NCBI GenBank assembly: GCA_001929475.1 | Contig: LXFE01001471.1 | Coordinates: 1-14,030, forward strand | Origin: Neolecta irregularis DAH-3 | Lineage: Eukaryota; Ascomycota; Neolectomycetes; Neolectales; Neolectaceae | Reading direction: 5' to 3' | DNA: 14,030 bases | Part shown: positions 1 through 9,583 of the stretch, in pieces | Layout: each line of letters opens with the position of its first letter | Numbering within the stretch: position 1 is the stretch's first letter | The notes under the pieces: model-generated | The model's database searches: none | The model's input: the letters and a program-made list of their open reading frames with translations, nothing else | What the model was told of the DNA's origin: nothing | Position numbers and translations under genes: made by a program

Positions 1-353
1 CTCTTGTCGGAAGGTTCTGTGATATAGTTGCGCTTGCTGCTGTATTCTAAGTTTCAAATCGAGCCTAAATCACTGAAGGTCAAGGTTGGCGATAAAAATA
101 AAACAGCTACGGCCATTGACGTATTTCAGATCCAATGTCATACGACTTCTCTCGTACCTCATCTTGTTCAAATAGACTTTTCTTTCTGACTCGAGAGATC
201 AGAGCGACTCATGAGCTGCGAGACCTCGCTAAAATCGTCAAGGATGCTTGGTTTCTGGGAGATCTGAGTCATCAGATAGAAGCACAAGAACCAGTTGACG
301 TTAGGGATTTTGCAGTGGATTTGAACGATGTTTTGGAGCATAATCTACAGTGA
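1..353 (+). CDS. MED22: Mediator complex subunit 22 (MED22/Srb6), 3' part, cut by window edge
   Basis: MED22 is a small head-module subunit of Mediator, which links activators to RNA polymerase II in the nucleus. Three coding blocks in different frames join cleanly: 3-41 (RFCDIVALAA), 79-153 (AIDVFQIQCHTTSL) and 198-353 (IRATHELRDL, then VKDAWFLGDL). They match the family pattern RF..I.ALAA, then A...FQIQ..T..LVRA.EDL, then LTR..K..W.FG.L. Introns are 42-78 (37 nt, phase 0) and 154-197 (44 nt, phase 0, CTGAC branch site). 89 residues are visible, ending at a stop at 351-353. The N-terminal 40 or so residues lie left of the window. The identification rests on family pattern recall, without an alignment. 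The two frame changes could be read as frameshifts, but both coincide with GT..AG boundaries. DHFR follows on the same strand 313 nt later. Confidence 0.75.
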
Positions 354-1302
<949 letters not shown>

Positions 1303-1493
1303 TCAATGTTTATTTCGTCCATTTATATCACTGTATATATCAGCACAAGTATTGACATCCTCATAAGCCGAGCAGAAAATGAAGTGTGCCATGAACAGAT
1401 ATCGAGATACACGAGAAAGCTTGAGCTGAAATAAAAGCACTAAATTGAAGATGCAAACAACTTAATACATTACCCATAGACCACACAATCGTT
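1303..1493. terminator. Convergent 3' region between DHFR (+) and ECM14 (-)
   Basis: Only 191 nt separate the two stop codons. A plus-strand AATAAA sits at 1430-1435, and TTTATT at 1309-1314 reads AATAAA on the minus strand, right after the DHFR stop. If both signals are used the two transcripts overlap tail-to-tail by more than 100 nt. Signal use is inferred. Confidence 0.4.
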
Positions 1494-3348
1494 TTAATGT
1501 ATGAATCCTTCCTTTTCGGAGATGAATTTGCTAAAGAATTTCGTCATGGAGAGTATTTCTTCCCCACAGGGAATAATTTCATCTGGGGGAAGCAGAAATC
1601 CCTAGAATATTAAGAATGCACCTGTGAGGATATACATGAGTTCCTGTATCGCGAAGTTTAATGATGTAAGAGAAGTGGGCGCCTTGATTGTAAATCCAAT
1701 CAACAGCAGAACCTCCATTTTTGTCTCCATAATCATCATAGTCACAGGCGGATTCTACTTCGTAGTGTTGATAATTGGACTGTTTGATAGCACGGGCTGC
1801 TCCAATCGCAAGTTCTTCAAGATCTTCGAGATTTGGGGGTGTCTACGGGAATTAGTAAGAGAATACGAGTGTTTACCAACCGTGGCGCAGTCATATGCAA
1901 AAGGATATAAAACTTCCGTCAGTAAAGGTACCTGAAAGCAATATTGTACTCTTTTGAGCATATGAATGAAAATCTAGATAGCCAATGACCTCGTGATCGT
2001 GGTCTTTCAAATTTCCAATATATTCTGCCAAAAGTTTTGACTCGATTGCCTGGAACGGGGTTTCCCCTTGATAACCTTCAATGAGTCCATATTTCGCCTT
2101 TTAGGAACATACGTTCGCTGCAAGGATTCACACCGAGCGAGTCTTCCTCTTCTGGCCATTTAAAACCCCAATCTCGATTGAGGTCAATTCCTTAAAAGAA
2201 TAAGCACACCTATGACATGTCACAGGTATACCGGTACAAAAGGGGAACCCAGTCGGTTGTCGATTTTTCCTCCACTTAGAAGGTCAAACCGCTTCAAGAC
2301 ATTGATGTGAATTTTACCAGTCGATCAACTTCAAAAGAATATACATAGCCATCCACATTGAGGGTAGGAAAAAATCTACCATTCAGGCTATAGTGCTGAG
2401 AAATGAAGCATACACCCAGTCAAAATCATCAAGCATATTTTTGATGTCGTTATCTTGATTGTAGCCAGACACCAATGCAGAAGCAAGATAACTGACCGTC
2501 GAAACGCTAATCCATTCACGCGCATGCTGAGCCCCATTTATGAGGATCGTCTTTTTCTTCTTCCCTTCTTTTGGTGGAGTGCCATTGAGTTTTATTCCTT
2601 GAATCTTTCGCCCCTCATAAGAATTTCCTAATTCAATGATATCAACGAGGTCTGGATATAAAGCTCGAAGGAAATCCATCCAGATGTAAATTGTATCAAG
2701 AGATTGATAATTTGAGAAATAGGTTTCATTGAGTGATTTGACATTAAAAGATTGTTTGGATGTTGAAATATGTGACCAAGTCTGATTGACTGAAACTTGT
2801 ACATGAGGGATTAACAGTAAATGTGACTTTTGAAGTGAATATGGTAAGAGAGAGAATAATTTTGGGATGTCTTTCTCTTGGAGACTTGATAGGTGATTAA
2901 TAAGTAAGAAATGAATTAAAATATACCAGATATCGATATGTTCCCTTGTTGAAGACCAAACATCAAACCTCCTTTTCTATGAATAAGTGTTTGCGATTAG
3001 TATGGCAAATACATGGGTAATTTCTTTCAAGATTCTCCGCTCGGAGTCTGTTGAAGCAAGAAAGCGAAGAACCACAAAATCGTGGTGATATATTCGATTA
3101 TTTGAATTTATCGACCGTTCGGCAGAATTTGTCAAAGCTATCTCGGTTGGTTCCGATAATCCCAAAGTATGCGTCTTACAGTTTGTTAATTCCTCAAATG
3201 CTCCAGCTTTACTTAGCAATGATGTTGGTTTCCATTGAAACGGTATCTGAAGACGATTATCTGAACTGGAAGGTGCAGATGTTGACAGGAACAACAAGAT
3301 CGTGGTAAACACAAATAACAAACCCCGGGTCGAATGTAAGGAAGCCAT
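1494..3348 (-). CDS. ECM14: ECM14-type inactive metallocarboxypeptidase (M14 fold), secreted
   Basis: The protein belongs to the fungal ECM14 family, linked to cell-wall assembly, which has a carboxypeptidase A fold but lacks peptidase activity. Ten exons give 502 aa: 3348-3013, 2976-2927, 2884-2414, 2375-2318, 2274-2232, 2190-2113, 2075-1950, 1912-1881, 1842-1636 and 1601-1494. The nine introns are 36, 42, 38, 43, 41, 37, 37, 38 and 34 nt. A signal peptide covers about residues 1-28 and a propeptide-like region (HDFVVLRF, then FDVWSSTREHIDI) precedes the peptidase domain. Zinc-site residues remain: H249 and E252 in GAQHAREW, and H382 in LDFHSY. Substrate-binding R307 and N324/R325 (DLNRDWGF) also remain. 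The general-base Glu of the usual ELRDTG motif is Lys460 here (IKLRDTG), as is typical of ECM14. The intron at 1880-1843 has an unusual GTTGGT donor, chosen because it alone keeps frame. A further in-frame 42-nt GTAAGA..TAG intron at 3179-3138 is possible. Confidence 0.9.
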
Positions 3349-3461
3349 GAGGTGGTGGGGAAGGAAGGGAGGAAGGAACTATTGGTTATCAGGCAGTGAG
3401 GTAAGAACTTCACCTGTAAGTTTTGATACTCAGAAGTACAAATTAGACCAGGTTTATAGTA

Positions 3462-3515
3462 CTAGCCTAAGTGTTGTATCTTCTAGGGAAACATACCTAG
3501 CCTAAGTGTTGTATC
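3462..3515. repeat. 19-bp direct repeat, 35-bp period
   Basis: CTAGCCTAAGTGTTGTATC occurs at 3462-3480 and again, identical, at 3497-3515, with 16 nt between. It lies about 115 bp upstream of the ECM14 start codon. A local duplication or an excision scar would both explain it. Confidence 0.8.
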
Positions 3516-4748
3516 ATCAAGTTTATATCCGGTCATAAAGGCCGCAATATGATTCCACGCCTCTTGCCGTGTTGGTAAAACCTGACACACCATCCTCGAT
3601 TAATTCATTTCTCTGATGATTTTGTAGACCCCAGACATCGTAACTGCGGTAAACGCCGCTATCCCCAATCCGCATTCGGCCTCAGATCTTGTATTCATGT
3701 GTAACTTGGATTCCCTTTCATCTCTTCTAATTATATCATTAGATAGCCTTATATCGCTGGTATGGTCGTTGTAAAACCCTTCAAATAATTTGTTATGAGG
3801 ATATACGCAGAGGTGACAGCCTTCCACGACGATTATCGCAGTGCAGTCTCTGTGTACTTTGCTGCTGCATTCAACTAGTCGTTCTCATGTTGAGATTGAA
3901 TGCATCCTGACACCACGTTGCGCCATGCTCTGCGGGCAGTCAGGACCTGATTTGCATCTCCTAAAAACACAACCCTGTTCGAAACCGTGAATCAGTCATC
4001 TGTGATTCTTGTGAGGTTTAAAGGAGCCAAAACGCAACTCGCACCAGGCTGTTTGTAATAACTGCCTGCGTAGATCTTTCAGATGGCTTCAGAGCCAACC
4101 GCATTCCAACCGCCTGCGCAAACACAATGCTGTTCGAGATATTGTTTTCGCACATCCATGTCATTTATAATTCATAACGTCTCAAGTTATGTGGAATGCT
4201 CTCTATTATGTCGCTAGGGCTACTCACGGATCATGCCTTTGTTCGTGATCTCGGCGATGACGGATTTTGGCGGATGCGGATTTACTAGACGCCTATATCC
4301 ATGCTTGAGAAGTCTGATCCACCCCTTCTATTCTGTCTGATCCACATCCGTCATTGCAGCTTAATTTAGCCATTACAGAACCAGAATTTAAGCAGGTAAA
4401 CAAATGAAACGAACTCTGCTACAAATTTCGTTAATCTGTTACCCCATAGGATGGATATTGTCACCCATCTAATCGTATTGGATCCATATCAGACCCAAGT
4501 TAATTTATGAATGTGAAAGGAGAGCTGTGATTACTTGTTATTTATTTTATGGATTCCTCAAGAAGCCCAATTGAAATATAAGATTAAAATTCCTCCCAGG
4601 AGAACAATTCAATAACACATTTACTAATGATTCAGATGATCATTAATTTGAGTCTGAAGTCATTGAGGCAGCATTGGGATTTAGTTGGAAGAAACCCACT
4701 TAATATTTTTGGCGTCGTTGGGGTGTGTAGATGACAGGCACGGTTGAG

Positions 4749-4756
4749 TATAAAAA
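4749..4756 (+). promoter_or_regulatory. TATA-like element upstream of the Sec7-PH gene
   Basis: TATAAAAA lies 315 nt upstream of the ATG at 5071. This distance is compatible with a core promoter followed by a long 5' UTR. Function is inferred from sequence only. Confidence 0.3.
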
Positions 4757-5070
4757 ACACTCATAGTTGCGAATGGTCAGTTAGCAAACCATGCTTGGCA
4801 CAACGAATGTCTGGTGCGCACTCAACTTATCTCAGATCAGCATCAACATTCTCGGATGGGCCCTGATGGGTTAGAGCAGAGGGACGTGCAATGCTAGCGG
4901 AGTTACTTGGGCCAGGCCTGCGAGATTTGGCAGACCCATCCATGGAATTGTGAGGTTAATGTTCTGTCTGAGTCACCTTTGACGTTGGCGGTCGAGATTA
5001 AAGCCCACCTCATTCTCCACCACATTCGTTTGACGCCAGCCAGGTGCTCTAGTCAGTTTCGAAATACTTA

Positions 5071-8000
5071 ATGAGCGATCACAATTTTCGTAAAAAGTCC
5101 TTTGCTGATCTACTCTATCCTCAAAGCCGCTCGTTCTCTGAGGCACCGCGACGAAACTCCGTCGCAATTCCTGGCACTCGCCAAAACTTGGCCGATAAGA
5201 CGTTTGCGCCTCGTCTTTCCTTTTCCTCTTGCCGGCGAAACCCTGCTAGTGTGTTTAGTCATGAAGAAAAGCCTGTTCCGCGGTCCAGTCTTTCGAATTC
5301 ATCGATTCTACCTCCATATGAAGGCAGGGAAGACAACCCTCGGAACTCCCACTCCAGCACCGACAGCCACGAACAAGTCACCACCACTGTCACTCATACA
5401 ACTACCATCGTCCAGACAATCCAACGCTTCTCTAGACAGAAGAGAAAGACGTTTTCTGCATTTTTTGGAGGCAGTGATCACGAGAATATGCAACCTGGGC
5501 CTTCGGAATCTAATAACCTTGCTTCAGTGCCTCCAGCCTCTGCTCATTCTGCTCGACACTCGAAAGAGATGCCTCGTCAAGCAACAGCTATTCCGGCAGC
5601 TTCATCGGCGCTAGTAGCTACAACTATGAATCTATCCGGTATTCCAGTCAATCGACCGAAATCGACCGGGTCGTGCTACTCCGGACCGGCAACCCTACAT
5701 CCAAGCGATCCTAATTTCAAGCGAGATCGTAGCTCTACTGTGGGATCGGCGCAAAGCCTGGATAGTGGTGGAAGTCTCTCCAAAAAAAAGGCAAGTCTAT
5801 TTGGAAGCAGACGAAAGAGGGAAAATAACATACCACTGACGACCCTCCTTCCAACCATTCATGTCCCTCCTGTCATCATTGAGCCTGAACCTGAAGAAAG
5901 AGTCGTTCTCCCTCTTCGACAAGATGAGGATACTCCTAACATGTATCTCGCGAAGTTGCAGGAAGCATTAAACAATAATGCTCTAGCGAGCGTCATCGCA
6001 AGAAAGTACGTTTGAGTCAAAACTTTGCTAAAAATCAGTGGCGACGACTTCTCACTGGCAACTTTAAAATGTTATATGGAATCTTTTAAATTTTCCACAG
6101 ATCCTATAGATATGGCGCTTCGAAAACTCTTAATGGAGCTCCATTTACCAAAAGAGACTCAGCAGATCGATCGAGTCCTCGATGCATTTGCTCAGAGGTA
6201 TCATTTCTGTAATCCTGGTTTGTATCTGTCAGCAGGCATATATTATTTTTTGGAATTTAAACTGACGTTTAGAACAACCATACATCCTTGCATTCTCACT
6301 CATGATGCTCCACACTGATGCATTCAATCATCATAATCGTCAAAAAATGACCAAGCTTGATTATATTAGAAATACTCGACTCGAAGGTGTCTTTCCTGAA
6401 GTCCTAGAGTGTCTTTATGACAACATTACATATACTCCATTCGTTCATGTGGAAGATGATTACGATATCAACGGAAATCAGCTGGTTGTAGAGAAACCTA
6501 AACGAAACGGATTCCAGAGACATTCAAAGAGCAAGGCCACAAAACACGTCGTCGATCCATATTCACTGCTTATGAGTGTATGAAATTTTGTGATATATCT
6601 GCTAAACTATCTAGGGCAATTTAGAATCCCTACGTCCGGATCTTGCGAAGCACCTCAGCCTTGAGGATCCATTCAGTTACAAAGGAACTTTGTCAAACTT
6701 TGACATTGAAAAGCTTCACAGGGCGTTCAGTCGAGCTCCGGTCCTTCAAGTTGTCTCTGCGAATTCTCGCCCCCAGGCATATGCTAATGTTGCATTTCTT
6801 TCTCACGGCGTAATACCTGGATACTTGGACGACTTTCCGCCTGGTATCGTCGAAGTTAAAGCCACAAAAGTCGGTATCTTGCTGCGAAGGGAAGATAAGA
6901 AGAAAAGTAAAGCAGGGCGAGCGTGGAAAGAGTGGGGTGCAATTCTCACTGGCTCTCAACTATTGTTTTTCAAAAATACAGCATGGGTTAAGAATCTTGT
7001 TGAACAGGAAAAGCGGCATAAACGAATTTCCACAGCAAGTGGAGAACATGAAGAACCGCTTCACTTTGAACCTCCTATTCAATCCCTTCAATCGGATGCA
7101 TTGTTATCGACTCAAGAAGCAGTTGCAGTATATGACAAAACATATCGTAAAAAGTCCAATGCGTTCATCTTTTTCGGCCAAGGGAACACTAGAGATGTCT
7201 TCCTCGCGCAAAATATTGACGATATGAACGATTGGATTCACAAAATCAATTACGCTGCCGCTCATCGAAGTGCCGGCATTCGATTTCGGGGTGTTGTCAA
7301 AGGAAGGGGTTTGAAGAGGATGAGTAGCTCCGGGTCTTCCGTCTCGAATTTTACTGCAAAGCAGCGAGATAGTCTTGAAGTCGCCAGTGCACGAAGACAT
7401 ATCGTGCGGCAAAGACTGGAAGATTTGAATGAGAATATCTCTGTTTTGGCTCCTCAGTTAGATGCAAATGCTCGGAATGCAAAGAATCTATATGTGCTGA
7501 CGCCTATTCAACAAGTTACTCGAGACCAAGTTGTGGAACATGCAAAGGCGTTGGATGCTACGCTCCGAACTGTTCGTCTTGAAATGGCTCGTTTGAAATG
7601 TCACCAAGAGGGCCTTTTACTAGAAATGGCTGCCGACACAGTGATGACTCCGTCAACTTCAAGTTTTCGGAATTCAGTGCCGTTGGTGATAAATACTCAA
7701 GCGACGACCCCAGAACGGCCTGTTGTCGAATCAAGTACAACTCCTCAGGGAAACCCACCATTACTTTCAGATGGTTCGTCAGTTATTTCGAAAAAGTCAC
7801 GACTTTCGCCTGAACAAGCGCGTTCGATATCTGGCAACTACAGCCATCATAATTCTTCTGGGATGAATGTAAATGATGAAGTTCCGCATGCATCATCTCA
7901 CAAGAAACGGTCTAGCTTTTTGATACATGGCAAAAAATGCAGCGTCGTTGAATTACCCAATGATTTCCTTGCGAATCCAAGTCGAATTGATCGAGAGACT

Positions 8001-8141
8001 TCAAGTGCCAACGACGATTCCATTTGTCTTGGACTAGTTGAAGAAGAACAAAGACGGCAGTCGAGCAGTATGGAGGCGGATAGGTTTGTAGATGCTGAAG
8101 AAGATTTGTTGCATTGCGGTATAACTGGTACCCAGAAATAG
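5071..8141 (+). CDS. Sec7-PH domain Arf guanine-nucleotide exchange factor (SYT1/EFA6-like)
   Basis: The Sec7 domain catalyses GDP-GTP exchange on Arf GTPases and the PH domain targets membranes, so a role in Golgi/plasma-membrane trafficking is expected. Exons 5071-6005, 6039-6235, 6273-6577 and 6615-8141 give 987 aa. Residues 1-285 are Ser/Pro/Arg-rich and probably disordered. The Sec7 domain begins near 290, with DPIDMALRKLLMELHLPKET and QQIDRVLDAFAQRYHFCNP; E351 is the catalytic glutamate finger. It runs on through FSLMMLHTDAFN and DYIRNTRLEGVFPEV. LESLRPDL and LEDPFSYKGT link to a PH domain at about 562-695 (KVGILLRRED, WKEWGAILTGSQLLFF, DDMNDWIHKINYAAAH). A helical, probably coiled-coil segment spans about 730-820, followed by a polar tail. 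Introns are 33, 37 (GC-AG) and 37 nt. All joins are in frame. The start is the first ATG of the long open frame, so extra 5' exons are not excluded. The domain order resembles yeast Syt1 and animal EFA6. Confidence 0.9.
6236..6272 (+). other. 37-nt GC-AG intron inside the Sec7 domain
   Basis: The intron starts GCATAT and ends CGTTTAG, with a CTGAC branch site seven nt before the acceptor AG. Removing it joins CNPGLYLSA to EQPYILAFSLMMLHTD with no gap against the Sec7 family. The nearest frame-compatible GT donor, at 6218, would delete six residues of the conserved CNPG... segment. The GC donor is therefore the better reading. Confidence 0.75.
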
Positions 8142-8534
8142 CAAGTTTTGGCTCTCTCTTTTCTTTTTTTCGGTTCAGGTGGGTGGTATGTTAGAGGATG
8201 GTCCTGCGTATCCGGCGAGATGTGGTAATTTCTCTTGTCATTCATTTTGTAGTTGAACAGTTTGCTGGAGTTTCTTTCTTTTTGAGCTTTTCTTTTGTAT
8301 ATAACCATCGTATGCCGTCGGTGCAAGTTGATATAGTTGAATCATAGTTTTATTTGATCATTCAGACGATCCATCAGTCTCGGATGAAAACTTGCTGATG
8401 CCCTCATCCGACATTGGTGGGCCGCGCAGCCAATTCCAGTGGTGGAACCAATTAAGCTCAGCGCCGTACGAACTGACACCCCCCTCATTCCGACACGATA
8501 TAAAATATATATTCTCCATCACCATCTCTTTAAA
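8142..8534. other. Sec7-PH 3' region and left edge of the transposon island
   Basis: Pyrimidine-rich runs (about 8155-8170 and 8270-8300) fit the 3' UTR of the Sec7-PH gene. An 8-bp inverted repeat, TCGGATGA at 8380-8387 and TCATCCGA at 8404-8411, could form a hairpin or mark a transposon edge. The stretch at about 8412-8534 (CACCCCCC, CGATATAAAA) probably belongs to the 5' flank of the pogo-type fragment. No gene is visible. Confidence 0.4.
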
Positions 8535-8632
8535 ATGGATAACTACGAGAGAATAATAATTCAATCAGCTATTGAAGATCTCAAATCTGGAAAATATACA
8601 TCACAAAAAGCAGTAGCAGCAGCATATGGTCA
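8535..8632 (+). mobile_element. Fragment of a pogo/Fot1-like transposase (N-terminal HTH, psq type)
   Basis: From the ATG at 8535 the frame reads IQSAIEDLKSGKYTSQKAVA followed by AAYG. This matches the start of the N-terminal helix-turn-helix of fungal pogo-superfamily DDE transposases (IQ.AI.DLKS....RAAA..Y.V). In the family the HTH continues with a P.STL-type recognition helix. Here it stops after about 32 residues, exactly where sequence related to the secreted gene at 9584 begins. No DDE catalytic region is present. This is a relic, out of frame with the sequence it abuts. Confidence 0.65.
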
Positions 8633-8905
8633 CTCCTTCTTTCTTTGGCAATGGGGTATTTCACAGACATCACAAGTCATTATAAACACACTGGCGCCTA
8701 TTACACTGGTCCGCGCAAAAGATTTCCCACAGCCATAATGGACAAAAATGAGGCAATAATTTTCTGTGCACAGAAATGCCTTGAGCCCAAATATTTCTGC
8801 ATACCAGATGATCCAGCCATCTATTTCTGCAGAGATTGGGCTATCTCTTTATCCAAATCTAAAATTAATATTTTGATCTGGGTGAGTCGTCACAATTATC
8901 CATAG
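8633..8905 (+). pseudogene. Truncated paralog of the secreted PAN-like protein gene at 9584
   Basis: The frame through 8645 gives SLAMGYFTDITSHY, HTGAYYTGPRKRF and FCAQKCLEPKYFC. These align with SLATGHFTDTTDDH, HTGVTYTGPRQRF and FCERKCLKAKYFC of the downstream gene over about 50 residues with one gap. All four cysteines of the motif survive, the last in AIYFCRDW. The start codon and most of the signal peptide are missing, replaced by transposase sequence in another frame. The open frame stops at 8903-8905, with a GTGAGT donor-like site at 8882. The remaining two thirds of the gene, including the acidic tail, are absent. The solo LTR begins 28 nt further on. A short expressed product from the ATG at 8645 is possible but unsupported. 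Confidence 0.7.
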
Positions 8906-8927
8906 AGTAGGCCTGCCCAGCTTACTG

Positions 8928-9283
8928 AACAGTGTGGGGACGTGGAGTGTCCCCGTACTAACGCGAATCGCCGTAGTAACGCGAATCCCCAAGCCGCCAC
9001 AGTTACCACCCGAGCTTTGGGGGTAACTGCAGGATCGGTCAGAGGAAGTCGCCAGCGTCATAACCTTGTCCATCCGGGGCAGTCATCGGACTTGCCACCG
9101 AGAATCACAGGGAGGTAACGCAGGCAAATGATGGTTGTATGCAGACGTACTGATTTGTATATAAGTAGCGCCTACCCTGACTGGCGGGGAGGCCTCTCAC
9201 GAGAATCTCGTAAGCAACTGCAATAGAGTGCCCGACTTGAGCCTCACACAGCACTAAGTCCAAGTTCGTGTGCTGACAAACAG
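8928..9283. mobile_element. Solo LTR of a retrotransposon with 5-bp target duplication
   Basis: The element spans 8933-9278 (346 bp), starting TGTGGGGAC and ending GCTGACA, so it has TGT..ACA termini. It is flanked on both sides by AACAG (8928-8932 and 9279-9283), the target duplication length usual for LTR elements. A TATA-like TATATAAG at 9158-9165 is where an LTR promoter would be expected. The left end holds a GGGGAC/GTCCCC inverted repeat and two 18-bp near-identical tandem units (8954-8971, 8972-8989, two mismatches). There is no gag or pol, so the internal part was probably lost by LTR-LTR recombination. The family cannot be named from the sequence. Confidence 0.65.
8954..8989. repeat. 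Two 18-bp tandem units inside the LTR
   Basis: CGTACTAACGCGAATCGC is followed directly by CGTAGTAACGCGAATCCC, with two mismatches. Sub-repeats near LTR starts are often enhancer-like elements, but that role is a guess here. Confidence 0.75.
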
Positions 9284-9464
9284 GCTCTCCCTGGAAACTC
9301 AATAGTATTAGTCTGTTTCCTTTATAGCGCATGCTATTCAGATTGCAACCAGAGTCTACCGTAAGGACGAACCGTCCGGATTAGCTTGATGGCGTCCTAA
9401 CACATCCGCCGTGGGACAGATTTGAGACAGAGAACGACAAACAGTTAAGAGTACCTGGCATGTG

Positions 9465-9470
9465 TATAAA
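9465..9470 (+). promoter_or_regulatory. TATA box of the secreted-protein gene
   Basis: TATAAA lies 119 nt upstream of the ATG at 9584, a usual core-promoter spacing. The rest of 9284-9583 shows no gene. This promoter region begins directly after the solo LTR, which could influence expression. Confidence 0.45.
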
Positions 9471-9583
9471 GTGAGTCTGGAATAGTACTTAGAAATAACA
9501 AGTTAACCAAGTCCTATTGGTACAGTGCCTGCTTAGCTTATATCCACACAAATTATACCCAACCCGCAGATACAACCACTGAC

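Larger units (their letters stand above)
3349..5070. other. Gene-poor 1.7 kb between ECM14 and the Sec7-PH gene
   Basis: This is the divergent spacer carrying both 5' regions. I find no reading frame resembling a known gene and no RNA gene. It contains a short direct repeat (3462-3515), a minus-strand open frame (3887-3600) with a YPHxxxxEGF motif of uncertain meaning, and scattered GGATGCGGAT-like sequence around 4270 and 4330. The last could be decayed transposon DNA but cannot be assigned. Confidence 0.5.

Noticed and set aside
1-353. MED22 as a frameshifted pseudogene
   Set aside because: Both frame changes fall at GT..AG boundaries with branch-like sites, and the joined protein follows the family without loss.
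5102-5614. 170-codon plus-strand frame inside the Sec7-PH first exon
   Set aside because: It is a shadow of the main frame, begins with ATG by chance, and has no family features or conserved motif.
7898-8326. 142-codon minus-strand frame over the end of the Sec7-PH gene
   Set aside because: It lies antisense to a well-supported coding exon and reads low-complexity Lys/Ser sequence in the 3' UTR.
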